Source: Bdellovibrionales bacterium
GTDB lineage: Bacteria; Bdellovibrionota; Bdellovibrionia; Bdellovibrionales; JAMPXM01
Assembly (NCBI GenBank): GCA_005792225.1
Contig: SXSP01000157.1
Coordinates: forward strand, 1 to 11,517
Length of the DNA stretch: 11,517 nucleotides
Direction of reading: 5' to 3'
Shown here: positions 1 through 5,424 of the stretch, in pieces
Layout: every line of letters starts with the position of its first letter
Numbering within the stretch: the stretch's first letter is position 1
Position numbers and translations under genes: made by a program
The notes under the pieces: generated by a model
Database searches by the model: none
The model's input: the letters and a program-made list of their open reading frames with translations, nothing else
What the model was told of the DNA's origin: nothing

Positions 1-1
1 G

Positions 2-82
2 CAAGAAACCGCACGCGAGGTGCAGGTCAGTGCAGATGGCCTGCGCTACGCCTTTGTTACTTACCAACGCTCACCCACATAA
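2..82 (+). CDS. C-terminal fragment of an unidentified protein (5' end outside window)
   Basis: An open frame enters from the left edge and ends at TAA 80-82. It encodes 26 residues ending in VTYQRSPT. Codon choice looks coding-like and contains no rare-codon clusters, but 26 residues are too few to assign a family. It would converge on the EVE gene and overlap its 3' end by 22 bp. Tail-to-tail packing of this kind recurs at 2707/2708 and 7806/7809, which makes the overlap believable. It could also be a chance open frame; confidence is low. Confidence 0.35.
   Translation, partial: QETAREVQVSADGLRYAFVTYQRSPT
3..25 (-). terminator. Possible intrinsic terminator for the EVE gene
   Basis: Read on the minus strand, CTGCAC pairs with GTGCGG (6 bp, one U-G wobble) around the loop CTCGC, followed by TTTCTT. 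It lies about 36 nt past the EVE stop codon, inside the end of the convergent reading frame. The stem is short, so the call rests partly on the same arrangement downstream of the two other minus-strand genes. Confidence 0.33.
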
Positions 83-405
83 CCCGCGCCTTGGTGCGTG
101 TTGCGCGTGGGATCGGAAGGGCTCAGACCCTTCGGATCAAGGGCAGATGGGTCGGGCCGGTTGATCGCCGTAATCTCGCCTATGCCGACGACACCGGTGG
201 GTTCAGCGTTGGAGTGATAGAAGAGGAATTGGTCGCCGATCTTCATGGAGGTCGTCATGAAGTTCCGTGCCTGATAATTTCTCACCCCAGTCCAAAGCGT
301 CGTCTTGTCCTTCGAAAACTGATCGATTGAGTAGGATTCAGGTTCTGACTTCATTAGCCAAAATCCGGTTGATTTCACCGCCGGTGCAGCCTTGGTCTTT
401 TTCAT
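61..405 (-). CDS. EVE-domain protein (thymocyte nuclear protein 1-like), C-terminally short
   Basis: The 114-residue product has a basic N-terminal tail (MKKTKAAPAVKS) and then the opening of an EVE domain: FWLMKSEPESYSIDQF, LWTGVRNYQARNF, GDQFLFYHSNAEPTGVVGIGEI. EVE proteins are PUA-like readers thought to bind modified nucleobases. Family members usually run to about 150 residues, with a conserved DPKS..PRW(F/Y).VDV strand and an LS.QPVT ending. Here similarity stops near residue 92 (after DPSALDPKG) and the rest is unrelated, so the fold is probably incomplete. None of the three frames restores the missing part. I chose ATG 405 because an upstream extension would run antisense through the SDR gene and because a good promoter lies 6 nt before it. 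It is divergent from the SDR. It may be a decayed gene. Confidence 0.75.
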   Translation of the reverse strand: MKKTKAAPAVKSTGFWLMKSEPESYSIDQFSKDKTTLWTGVRNYQARNFMTTSMKIGDQFLFYHSNAEPTGVVGIGEITAINRPDPSALDPKGLSPSDPTRNTHQGAGYVGERW

Positions 406-411
406 GGCGAC

Positions 412-440
412 GTTATAACGGAGAGCGGCAGAGACGACAA
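412..440 (-). promoter_or_regulatory. Sigma70-type promoter of the EVE gene, leaderless geometry
   Basis: On the minus strand, TTGTCG (435-440) and TATAAC (412-417) are separated by 17 bp, matching consensus at 4/6 and 5/6 positions. Only 6 nt (GTCGCC) separate the -10 box from the ATG at 405, so transcription should start at or next to the A of the start codon. No Shine-Dalgarno is present. Confidence 0.55.
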
Positions 441-461
441 GGGAAGCGTTTGCCGTGAGGC

Positions 462-489
462 TTGACTGAGGGAGGGGGGTGGGTATGAA
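462..489 (+). promoter_or_regulatory. Sigma70-type promoter of the SDR-fumC operon with a G-rich spacer
   Basis: TTGACT (462-467, 5/6) and TATGAA (484-489, 4/6) are separated by 16 bp. Thirteen of the 16 spacer bases are G, in runs of 3, 6 and 3. The predicted transcript starts near 496 and has a leader of about 24 nt, containing the Shine-Dalgarno GGGAGG at 506-511. Confidence 0.55.
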
Positions 490-519
490 TGAAGCCTCTT
501 TTTTCGGGAGGTTAGGCGC

Positions 520-1305
520 ATGGACGGGTCTCGTACGGGCACGGCCTTGAACGGCCGGCTGGCATTGATTACCGGGGCCACCGCCGGCATTGGACGGGCT
601 TGCGCGGAAGTTTTGGCTTCCCGTGGGTGTTCGCTCGTGATCACGGGACGTCGTGTAGATCGCCTGAACGAAATTGCGTCCCAGCTCGGCGAGCGTCACG
701 GGGTGAAGGTGACTCCTCTCGCGTTTGATCTCGCCTCTCGTGACCAGGTGGAGCGAGCGTTTGCAAGTGTGGATCTCTCGCATCTTACGATCCTTATCAA
801 CAACGCCGGCCTCGCGCGAGGGACCGATCGCGTGCAAGAAGCATCTCTGGACGACTTTGACGCAATGGTGGACACGAACGTCAAAGGGCTGTTGTATGTC
901 ACACGCGCATGTCTTCCGTATCTCGTAAAGAACGGGGAAGGCCATGTTGTGAATTTAGGATCCGTTGCGGGCCGTTGGGTTTATCCCGGTGGAGCGGTCT
1001 ACTGCGCAACGAAGTTTGCAGTCCGAGCATTGAGCGAAGGATTGCGGATGGATCTTATGGGGACCTCTGTTCGAGTGACAAACATCGAACCCGGTATGGT
1101 CGAAACTGAGTTCAGCGAAGTTCGGTTCGGCGACAAAGAAAAGGCGAAGGCGGTCTACCGAGGACTCAAGCCTCTCAACGCTGATGACATCGCCGACACG
1201 ATCGTCTGGTGCCTCGAGCGACCCGCGCACGTAAACATCCAAGAGTTAGTTATTTACCCGACCGCTCAAGCAGGCGTCGGACCAAGTTATACAACGAGAA
1301 AGTAA
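520..1305 (+). CDS. ydfG: Short-chain dehydrogenase/reductase, YdfG/YMR226C type (NADP-dependent 3-hydroxy acid dehydrogenase)
   Basis: The 261-residue classical SDR has the cofactor loop TGATAGIG (G19, G23, G25), a GRR at 43-45 that suits NADP(H), and NNAG at 94-97. The full catalytic tetrad is present: N120, S148, Y161 and K165. The C-terminal stretch [20 protein letters not shown] and the PAHVNIQEL motif are typical of the E. coli YdfG subgroup, which oxidises serine, L-allo-threonine and 3-hydroxy acids in the cytoplasm. Subgroup membership is well supported; the exact substrate is inferred. ATG 520 is preceded by GGGAGG with 8 nt spacing. The N-terminal 10 residues are an extension relative to E. 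coli. fumC follows after 10 bp, so the two are probably co-transcribed from the promoter at 462-489. Confidence 0.92.
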   Translation: MDGSRTGTALNGRLALITGATAGIGRACAEVLASRGCSLVITGRRVDRLNEIASQLGERHGVKVTPLAFDLASRDQVERAFASVDLSHLTILINNAGLARGTDRVQEASLDDFDAMVDTNVKGLLYVTRACLPYLVKNGEGHVVNLGSVAGRWVYPGGAVYCATKFAVRALSEGLRMDLMGTSVRVTNIEPGMVETEFSEVRFGDKEKAKAVYRGLKPLNADDIADTIVWCLERPAHVNIQELVIYPTAQAGVGPSYTTRK

Positions 1306-1315
1306 GAGGAGAATT

Positions 1316-2707
1316 ATGCAATTTCGTGTTGAGCGCGACAGCATGGGTGAAATCAACGTTCCGGCAGATCGGTATTGGGGTGCACAGACCCAGCGAAGCC
1401 TTGAACACTTCAAGATCGGTGGCGATCGTTTTCCCCGTGAGATGATTCGTGCGCTCGGAGTTCTAAAAAAATGTGCGGCGCTGACGAACCAAGAGCTCGG
1501 GCTTCTTGCCGCCGAAAAAGCCAAACACATCGTCGCAGCGGCTAATGAAGTCATCGCAGGTGAGCTCGATGAACACTTCCCGCTCGTCATCTGGCAGACG
1601 GGCTCCGGAACTCAGACGAACATGAACGCAAACGAAGTCATTGCCAATCGCGCTCTCGAAAAAATGGGAGAAAAGCTAGGTGGAAAAGGAATTCACCCGA
1701 ACGATGATGTAAACAAAGCGCAATCGTCCAACGACACGTTCCCGACAGCGATGCATATCGCTGTTGCGGAGCAAGTGAACAAGCGACTTCTTCCGGCGAT
1801 GAAGACCTTGCGCGCTGGCCTTCATCATAAGTCACAAGAGTTCAAGGATGTCGTCAAAATCGGCCGAACACATCTGATGGATGCCACGCCTCTCACCCTA
1901 GGCCAAGAATTCTCCGGTTACGTCACTCAGCTTGATCAGTGCTTGAAGCGGGTAGAGAGAAACCTCGGAGACATCTACGAACTTGCTCTCGGCGGAACAG
2001 CGGTCGGCACGGGCCTGAATACCCATCCAAATTTTGCGGAGAAAGCCGCAGCGGCGATCGCGAAAGAAACAGGTCTTCCATTTAAATCCGCACCTAATAA
2101 GTTCGCGGCTCTCGCCGCGCACGATGCTTTGGTGGAGCTCTCCGGTTCTCTCAAGACACTCGCCTGCGCTCTCATGAAGATCGCAAATGACGTGCGTCTC
2201 CTTGGAAGCGGACCGAGATCGGGCATCGGAGAACTCATCCTTCCAGCGAATGAACCTGGAAGCTCAATCATGCCCGGCAAGGTCAATCCCACGCAGAGTG
2301 AGGCCATGACAATGGTCTGCGCTCAAGTCGTCGGCAACGATATGGCAGTCGCAGTCGGGGGAATGAACGGTCATTTTGAGCTGAATGTCTTCAAGCCGTT
2401 AATCGTCTTTAACGTGCTCAATTCCACGCGCCTTTTGGCGGATGCCTGCGAAAGTTTCCAAGAGCATTGCGTAGAAGGCATCAAAGTCAACCGCGCGCGC
2501 GTGAAGCAGCATCTCGATAACTCGCTCATGCTCGTCACAGCATTGAACCCGCACATCGGGTATGACAATGCCGCCAAGGTCGCGAAATACGCGCACGAAA
2601 ACGAAACGACCCTAAAAGATGCCGCTCAAAAATTGGGCCTTCTGGACCCAGCGAAATTCGATCAGCTTGTTCGGCCCGAGGACATGCTCGGCCCGATCAA
2701 GTCTTGA
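1316..2707 (+). CDS. fumC: Fumarate hydratase class II (iron-independent fumarase)
   Basis: This 463-residue protein has the normal FumC length and catalyses reversible hydration of fumarate to malate in the TCA cycle as a cytoplasmic homotetramer. Visible landmarks are the [15 protein letters not shown] substrate loop (95-109), HPNDDVN at 127-133, [16 protein letters not shown] at 183-198 with catalytic H186, and the superfamily signature [10 protein letters not shown] at 315-324 with catalytic S317. No key residue is missing. ATG 1316 has GAGGAG 4 nt upstream, overlapping the end of the SDR gene, so it is the second gene of an SDR-fumC operon. Its TGA abuts the HNH stop codon on the other strand with no gap. 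Argininosuccinate lyase and aspartase share the fold, but the active-site motifs are those of fumarase. Confidence 0.97.
   Translation: MQFRVERDSMGEINVPADRYWGAQTQRSLEHFKIGGDRFPREMIRALGVLKKCAALTNQELGLLAAEKAKHIVAAANEVIAGELDEHFPLVIWQTGSGTQTNMNANEVIANRALEKMGEKLGGKGIHPNDDVNKAQSSNDTFPTAMHIAVAEQVNKRLLPAMKTLRAGLHHKSQEFKDVVKIGRTHLMDATPLTLGQEFSGYVTQLDQCLKRVERNLGDIYELALGGTAVGTGLNTHPNFAEKAAAAIAKETGLPFKSAPNKFAALAAHDALVELSGSLKTLACALMKIANDVRLLGSGPRSGIGELILPANEPGSSIMPGKVNPTQSEAMTMVCAQVVGNDMAVAVGGMNGHFELNVFKPLIVFNVLNSTRLLADACESFQEHCVEGIKVNRARVKQHLDNSLMLVTALNPHIGYDNAAKVAKYAHENETTLKDAAQKLGLLDPAKFDQLVRPEDMLGPIKS
2628..2650 (-). terminator. Intrinsic terminator for the HNH gene, embedded in the fumC coding end
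   Basis: On the minus strand TGGGTC pairs with GGCCCA (6 bp, one wobble) around the loop CAGAA, followed directly by ATTTTTG. It lies about 58 nt beyond the HNH stop codon and inside the last 27 codons of fumC. Confidence 0.5.
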
Positions 2708-2717
2708 TCAATTTTTA
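2695..2717 (+). terminator. Possible terminator of the SDR-fumC operon spanning the shared stop
   Basis: GATCAA (2695-2700) pairs with TTGATC (2704-2709) around a GTC loop, followed by AA and five T. The hairpin contains the fumC stop codon. The stem has only two G-C pairs, so efficiency would be modest. Confidence 0.35.
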
Positions 2718-3592
2718 TTGTGATGAATGAGCTGATGATGGGCCTTACAGACTGTCGTGAGATTCTCGGCGGTGTGAGGCCCGCCGCGATGAACGGGAAT
2801 GATGTGGTGGAAATCTAACCAGCGCCGCTCCTGGCAGCGATGACCATTGTCTTCTACGTACGTGCATTGGCCGCCGTCTCGGAGATTGACTTCGTGAATC
2901 ACCTCAGCCGGAATATTTTCCCCCGCATCCTCAAAAACCCGTCGCGCGACGGGTTTTCCATCTTTCACCCCGGCGCCGCCGCGGCGGGAGAACGCGCGAG
3001 CCGCTTTGCGAACGGGATCGTGCCGGTTCAAAAACACTTCGACCATTTCCTCAGCCGTGGCTTCAAAAGACGCAGGCCTGCGAAGCTTCTGCGAAACGAG
3101 ATCTTGTGCGCGATCCAATCGCTTATCGAGATCCGTACTCACGCCAAAGCGTCTCTCGATACGGTTTTTCGCTCGAACAATCTTCACTTCTTTCACGTCG
3201 AAGAACGGGCGTGATCCCGCAATCTTCCGATCGAGTTCCGCGAGAGTGGCAGTTCGTGCGAATTCAATCCAGTCGGCGCAATTATCGCGAGTCACGACGG
3301 ACGCAAGCCGTCTCGTCTTCGAGATGTCGATCTCGCCGCGGGAAAACGCCGCTTTTAGTTGCGGCACCTCGATCGACTTGCGCACGATCGTGATCATCGT
3401 TTCGGCGACATTCTCCGAGAGATTCAGGCATTCGATCGCGTAACGCTTGAGGCTTTTTTTACTATAGTCGCGGAACCCGCGGGTCGCGTGCATGCGCCCG
3501 AGGATTTCGACCATCTTGAACTCATTGCCGAGATAACACTTCGCGATCTCGACGGCTTCCAGGTGAATCATCTCTACACTTTTCCGAACCAC
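2708..3592 (-). CDS. HNH endonuclease family protein
   Basis: The 294-residue protein has a helical, charged N-terminal region of unknown role (about 1-225) and a C-terminal HNH (beta-beta-alpha-metal) nuclease module. The module reads GGQCTYVEDNGHRCQ, then DFHHIIPVHRGG, TAENLTTVCKAHHQLIHH. The likely metal-site and catalytic residues are C243, C253, H262-H263, N277, C282 and H285-H286. The family resembles the many single-gene HNH proteins with DUF222-like N-terminal regions; target and biological role are unknown. I start it at GTG 3592-3590 because a perfect GGAGGAG (3601-3607) lies 8 nt upstream. The frame stays open to a GTG at 3610, but that start would sit upstream of the Shine-Dalgarno. 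It is convergent with fumC with zero spacing, and no methylase or mobility gene accompanies it. Confidence 0.85.
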   Translation of the reverse strand: MVRKSVEMIHLEAVEIAKCYLGNEFKMVEILGRMHATRGFRDYSKKSLKRYAIECLNLSENVAETMITIVRKSIEVPQLKAAFSRGEIDISKTRRLASVVTRDNCADWIEFARTATLAELDRKIAGSRPFFDVKEVKIVRAKNRIERRFGVSTDLDKRLDRAQDLVSQKLRRPASFEATAEEMVEVFLNRHDPVRKAARAFSRRGGAGVKDGKPVARRVFEDAGENIPAEVIHEVNLRDGGQCTYVEDNGHRCQERRWLDFHHIIPVHRGGPHTAENLTTVCKAHHQLIHHNKN

Positions 3593-3600
3593 AAACCCAT

Positions 3601-3607
3601 CTCCTCC
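3601..3607 (-). promoter_or_regulatory. Ribosome binding site that sets the HNH start
   Basis: The minus strand reads GGAGGAG here, the best Shine-Dalgarno in the window. It is 8 nt from GTG 3592 and directly abuts the G-tract leader, whose first run shares its end. Confidence 0.7.
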
Positions 3608-3679
3608 CACCCCCTTCCTGCAACCCCCAAGCCCACCCCCAAATCAAACCTATCCAACCCAACCCCCCAAACCCGCCCC
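3606..3679 (-). promoter_or_regulatory. G-tract leader of the HNH gene, potential RNA G-quadruplex
   Basis: In the sense of the HNH mRNA this 74-nt stretch holds nine runs of three or more G (at 3676-3679, 3672-3674, 3663-3668, 3658-3660, 3636-3640, 3632-3634, 3623-3627, 3610-3614 and 3606-3608). The first four, in 3658-3679, have loops of 1, 3 and 2 nt and satisfy the canonical quadruplex rule. The remaining runs form a second set with one 9-nt loop and reach into the Shine-Dalgarno. Most C in the + strand here is not coding. The promoter position is not evident, so inclusion in the transcript is inferred from its placement immediately upstream of the gene. Confidence 0.5.
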
Positions 3680-3789
3680 AACCACGGACACCCACCGGCC
3701 AAAGTCTAGAGTCGTAACCCCATCTTGTTTGTCATCAATCGGGGATTCTGCCACACTCAACACAAGGTCCTACCAACGGATGGTGCCAA

Positions 3790-4704
3790 GTGCCGAATCA
3801 GAAACCGACGTCGCTTTTCAACAACAAGGCAGCGGGTGAGCGTCTCTCCTGGATGAGAGACCCGAACATTCGCCCGTACGTATTCGTACGTCCCGAAAAC
3901 CGTATCCAAAAGCCGGGGAGTCAGCATCCGGGGCTCGACTGGTTCCCGCATCAGGTTCTCTACAAAAATCCGCTCGAAATGGATGAAGTGAAATTCGCCG
4001 ATCGAATCCTCGGTCTCGAAACAAAAGCATTCGGTCCCAGCGGAATGGCGATGCCCAGGTGGGTATTTTATGACTGCGCGATCGTCCCGGGCTTCGTTGC
4101 GGGTTTTGCGCAGCGAACGAACTCGCTCTCGCCGGCCGTTCGGCTCGCGCTGGGTGTGGATGACGAAAACGTCAACGACGACGATTGGACGCCGCTTTCG
4201 CTTTTCATCATCATCCCGACTATGTCGCTCGGCGGGGAATGGGTTGCCCACAATCTCTGTTCGGTGAATTCGCTCCTCGCAAAAGAAGAGCAGTTTTACG
4301 GAATCGGCTTCCTCTCCAAAGCATTCGGTCTTTGGTACGCGAACGTGCGTACGTGCTGCGGCATGACTCAGTGGACGTCACCCGCTGTACGACTCCACGC
4401 GCATTACGGAGACTTCGAAGTCCTGACGGCGTTCACACCCGTCCATTCCTATTCGAGGACGCTGACATATCGCGTGAACGTTGACGTGTCCCACTGGGCG
4501 TCTTTCTTCGATAAACAATCAAAAGAAAGTTCATTCCTGACTCGTTATAAACCCGCTGGCTTTGAAGTGAACCCGACCGACGAAGAGAGTTTGATCTCAT
4601 TCCAGCGTCGCCTCGAGCGACGCGAAGGGCCGTACTTTTTGCACGGGAATGAGACTCTGGCAAAGGCTTTGACGGATCCGCTCACGATCTATTCGCGCAA
4701 GTGA
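3790..4704 (+). CDS. Uncharacterised protein, 304 residues
   Basis: I do not recognise this family. The protein is soluble-looking, with no signal peptide, lipobox or transmembrane segment. It is rich in aromatic residues, with dense stretches such as FGLWYANVRTCCGMTQW (179-195, including adjacent C189-C190) and LHAHYGDFEVLTAFTPVHSY, which look like a buried or ligand-binding beta core. Codon use matches its neighbours and the frame is open for 305 codons, so the gene is probably real. The start is uncertain: GTG 3790 has only a weak GGATGG upstream, and no ATG lies upstream in frame before the stop at 3715. ATG 3853 (residue 22) is an alternative. It stands alone: 197 bp separate it from the divergent HNH gene and 107 bp from the next gene. 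Confidence 0.7.
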   Translation: MPNQKPTSLFNNKAAGERLSWMRDPNIRPYVFVRPENRIQKPGSQHPGLDWFPHQVLYKNPLEMDEVKFADRILGLETKAFGPSGMAMPRWVFYDCAIVPGFVAGFAQRTNSLSPAVRLALGVDDENVNDDDWTPLSLFIIIPTMSLGGEWVAHNLCSVNSLLAKEEQFYGIGFLSKAFGLWYANVRTCCGMTQWTSPAVRLHAHYGDFEVLTAFTPVHSYSRTLTYRVNVDVSHWASFFDKQSKESSFLTRYKPAGFEVNPTDEESLISFQRRLERREGPYFLHGNETLAKALTDPLTIYSRK

Positions 4705-4709
4705 TTTGC

Positions 4710-4731
4710 GCTGGGCCAACAACGGCCCAGC
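4710..4731. other. Perfect GC-rich hairpin after the 304-residue gene
   Basis: GCTGGGCC and GGCCCAGC form an 8-bp perfect stem around AACAAC, starting 5 nt after the stop codon. No T-run follows on either strand, so it is not a classic intrinsic terminator. It may be a 3' end stabiliser or a pause site. Confidence 0.4.
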
Positions 4732-4776
4732 TCGAAATGCGCGCCGAACATTTACTTGAACTGGCCCTGATCGTCC

Positions 4777-4805
4777 TAGGCAGGCCTCCGCGAATCGGCT
4801 AAGAT
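4777..4805 (+). promoter_or_regulatory. Promoter of the zinc-ribbon gene, leaderless geometry
   Basis: TAGGCA (4777-4782) and TAAGAT (4800-4805) are separated by 17 bp, each matching consensus at 4/6 positions. The -10 box is 6 nt (GTCTTC) from ATG 4812, the same spacing as in the EVE promoter. No Shine-Dalgarno precedes the ATG. Confidence 0.45.
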
Positions 4806-4811
4806 GTCTTC

Positions 4812-5267
4812 ATGAGCCAAAATGAAGACCAAGCACAGAACTTGACTGAACTGCCCGCCGTCGCCCGCAATATTCACCTCCACTGCAAGAAATGCGCGGT
4901 CGACCGCTATCACGTCGTCGTCGCTCACTTGACGCCCACGAGCGCGAAGGTGAAATGCGAAGTTTGCGGAGCGCAAAAAACGTTTAAACTTCCGAAAGCC
5001 GAGTCCGCAAAAAAATCGACGGGCACCGGAAAGCCCCGCGCGGCTCGCAAAAAAGCGGAACCCGATTACGGCGCGGTTTGGGCGGATCTCAAGACCCAAA
5101 TCGGTGTCGACAAAATCCTGCCGTACAACATGAAAACAAAGTTCCAGCTTGCAAACGCAATCGAACATCCGAAGTTCGGAGTTGGATTCGTCACGGGCAT
5201 CACCAACGAAAAAATCGAAGTCATGTTTCAAGAGGGCGGTCGCGCTCTCGTCCACAATCGTCCCTGA
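4812..5267 (+). CDS. Small zinc-ribbon protein with Tudor-like C-terminal segment
   Basis: The 151-residue cytoplasmic protein has three parts. Residues 25-52 form a four-cysteine zinc ribbon (C25-x2-C28, C49-x2-C52). Residues about 59-83 are a Lys/Arg/Ala-rich linker that could contact nucleic acid. Residues about 112-150 read AIEHPKFGVGFVTGI..EKIEVMFQEGGRALVHNR. That last segment resembles the HPKFG.G.V beta-barrel at the C-terminus of UvrD/PcrA helicases, which contacts RNA polymerase. The resemblance is from memory of the families, not a search. Similar zinc-ribbon proteins occur in Myxococcus/Bdellovibrio-type genomes; function is unknown. The start is fixed by the leaderless promoter. 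A strong terminator follows, so it is monocistronic although rep lies just downstream. Confidence 0.8.
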   Translation: MSQNEDQAQNLTELPAVARNIHLHCKKCAVDRYHVVVAHLTPTSAKVKCEVCGAQKTFKLPKAESAKKSTGTGKPRAARKKAEPDYGAVWADLKTQIGVDKILPYNMKTKFQLANAIEHPKFGVGFVTGITNEKIEVMFQEGGRALVHNRP

Positions 5268-5290
5268 GCGACACGAACCTCCCGTGCCGT

Positions 5291-5332
5291 GAAACCGAAC
5301 GCCTTGGCGCCTGCCAGGGCGTTTCGTTTTTT
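5291..5332 (+). terminator. Strong rho-independent terminator after the zinc-ribbon gene
   Basis: ACGCCTTGGC pairs with GCCAGGGCGT (10 bp, one wobble) around the loop GCCT. The stem extends outward through GAAACCGA/TTCGTTTT with one mismatch and wobbles. A run of six T (5327-5332) follows. This separates the zinc-ribbon unit from rep. Confidence 0.85.
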
Positions 5333-5352
5333 AGCGACAGCCGACAAACCAT

Positions 5353-5381
5353 TTGGCTCCACCCCCGTGTTTTGCTAGCGT
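5353..5381 (+). promoter_or_regulatory. Candidate promoter of the rep-bolA operon
   Basis: TTGGCT (5353-5358) and TAGCGT (5376-5381) are separated by 17 bp, with an extended -10 TGC immediately before TAGCGT. It lies between the terminator at 5291-5332 and the rep start, with a leader of about 37 nt. Confidence 0.4.
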
Positions 5382-5424
5382 GAGCCGCTCCGACCAAGAA
5401 ACCAATCACACCAAATGAGTAGAG

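Noticed and set aside
84..111. Terminator for the + strand fragment ending at 82
   Set aside because: A GC-rich stem can be drawn, but no T-run follows and it lies inside the EVE coding sequence.
406..945. N-terminal extension of the EVE frame to 294 residues
   Set aside because: It runs antisense to a clear SDR gene, has low-complexity non-homologous sequence, and ignores the promoter and start at 405.
61..3592. Defence island made of EVE and HNH genes
   Set aside because: They are separated by a metabolic operon, lie in different transcription units, and no methylase, McrB-type ATPase or other defence gene is present.
3593..3610. Upstream GTG start of the HNH gene at 3610
   Set aside because: The GGAGGAG Shine-Dalgarno lies inside those codons and is correctly spaced for GTG 3592 instead.
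3715..3789. Promoters for the HNH and 304-residue genes
   Set aside because: Only hexamers with three or four matches at poor spacing were found on either strand.
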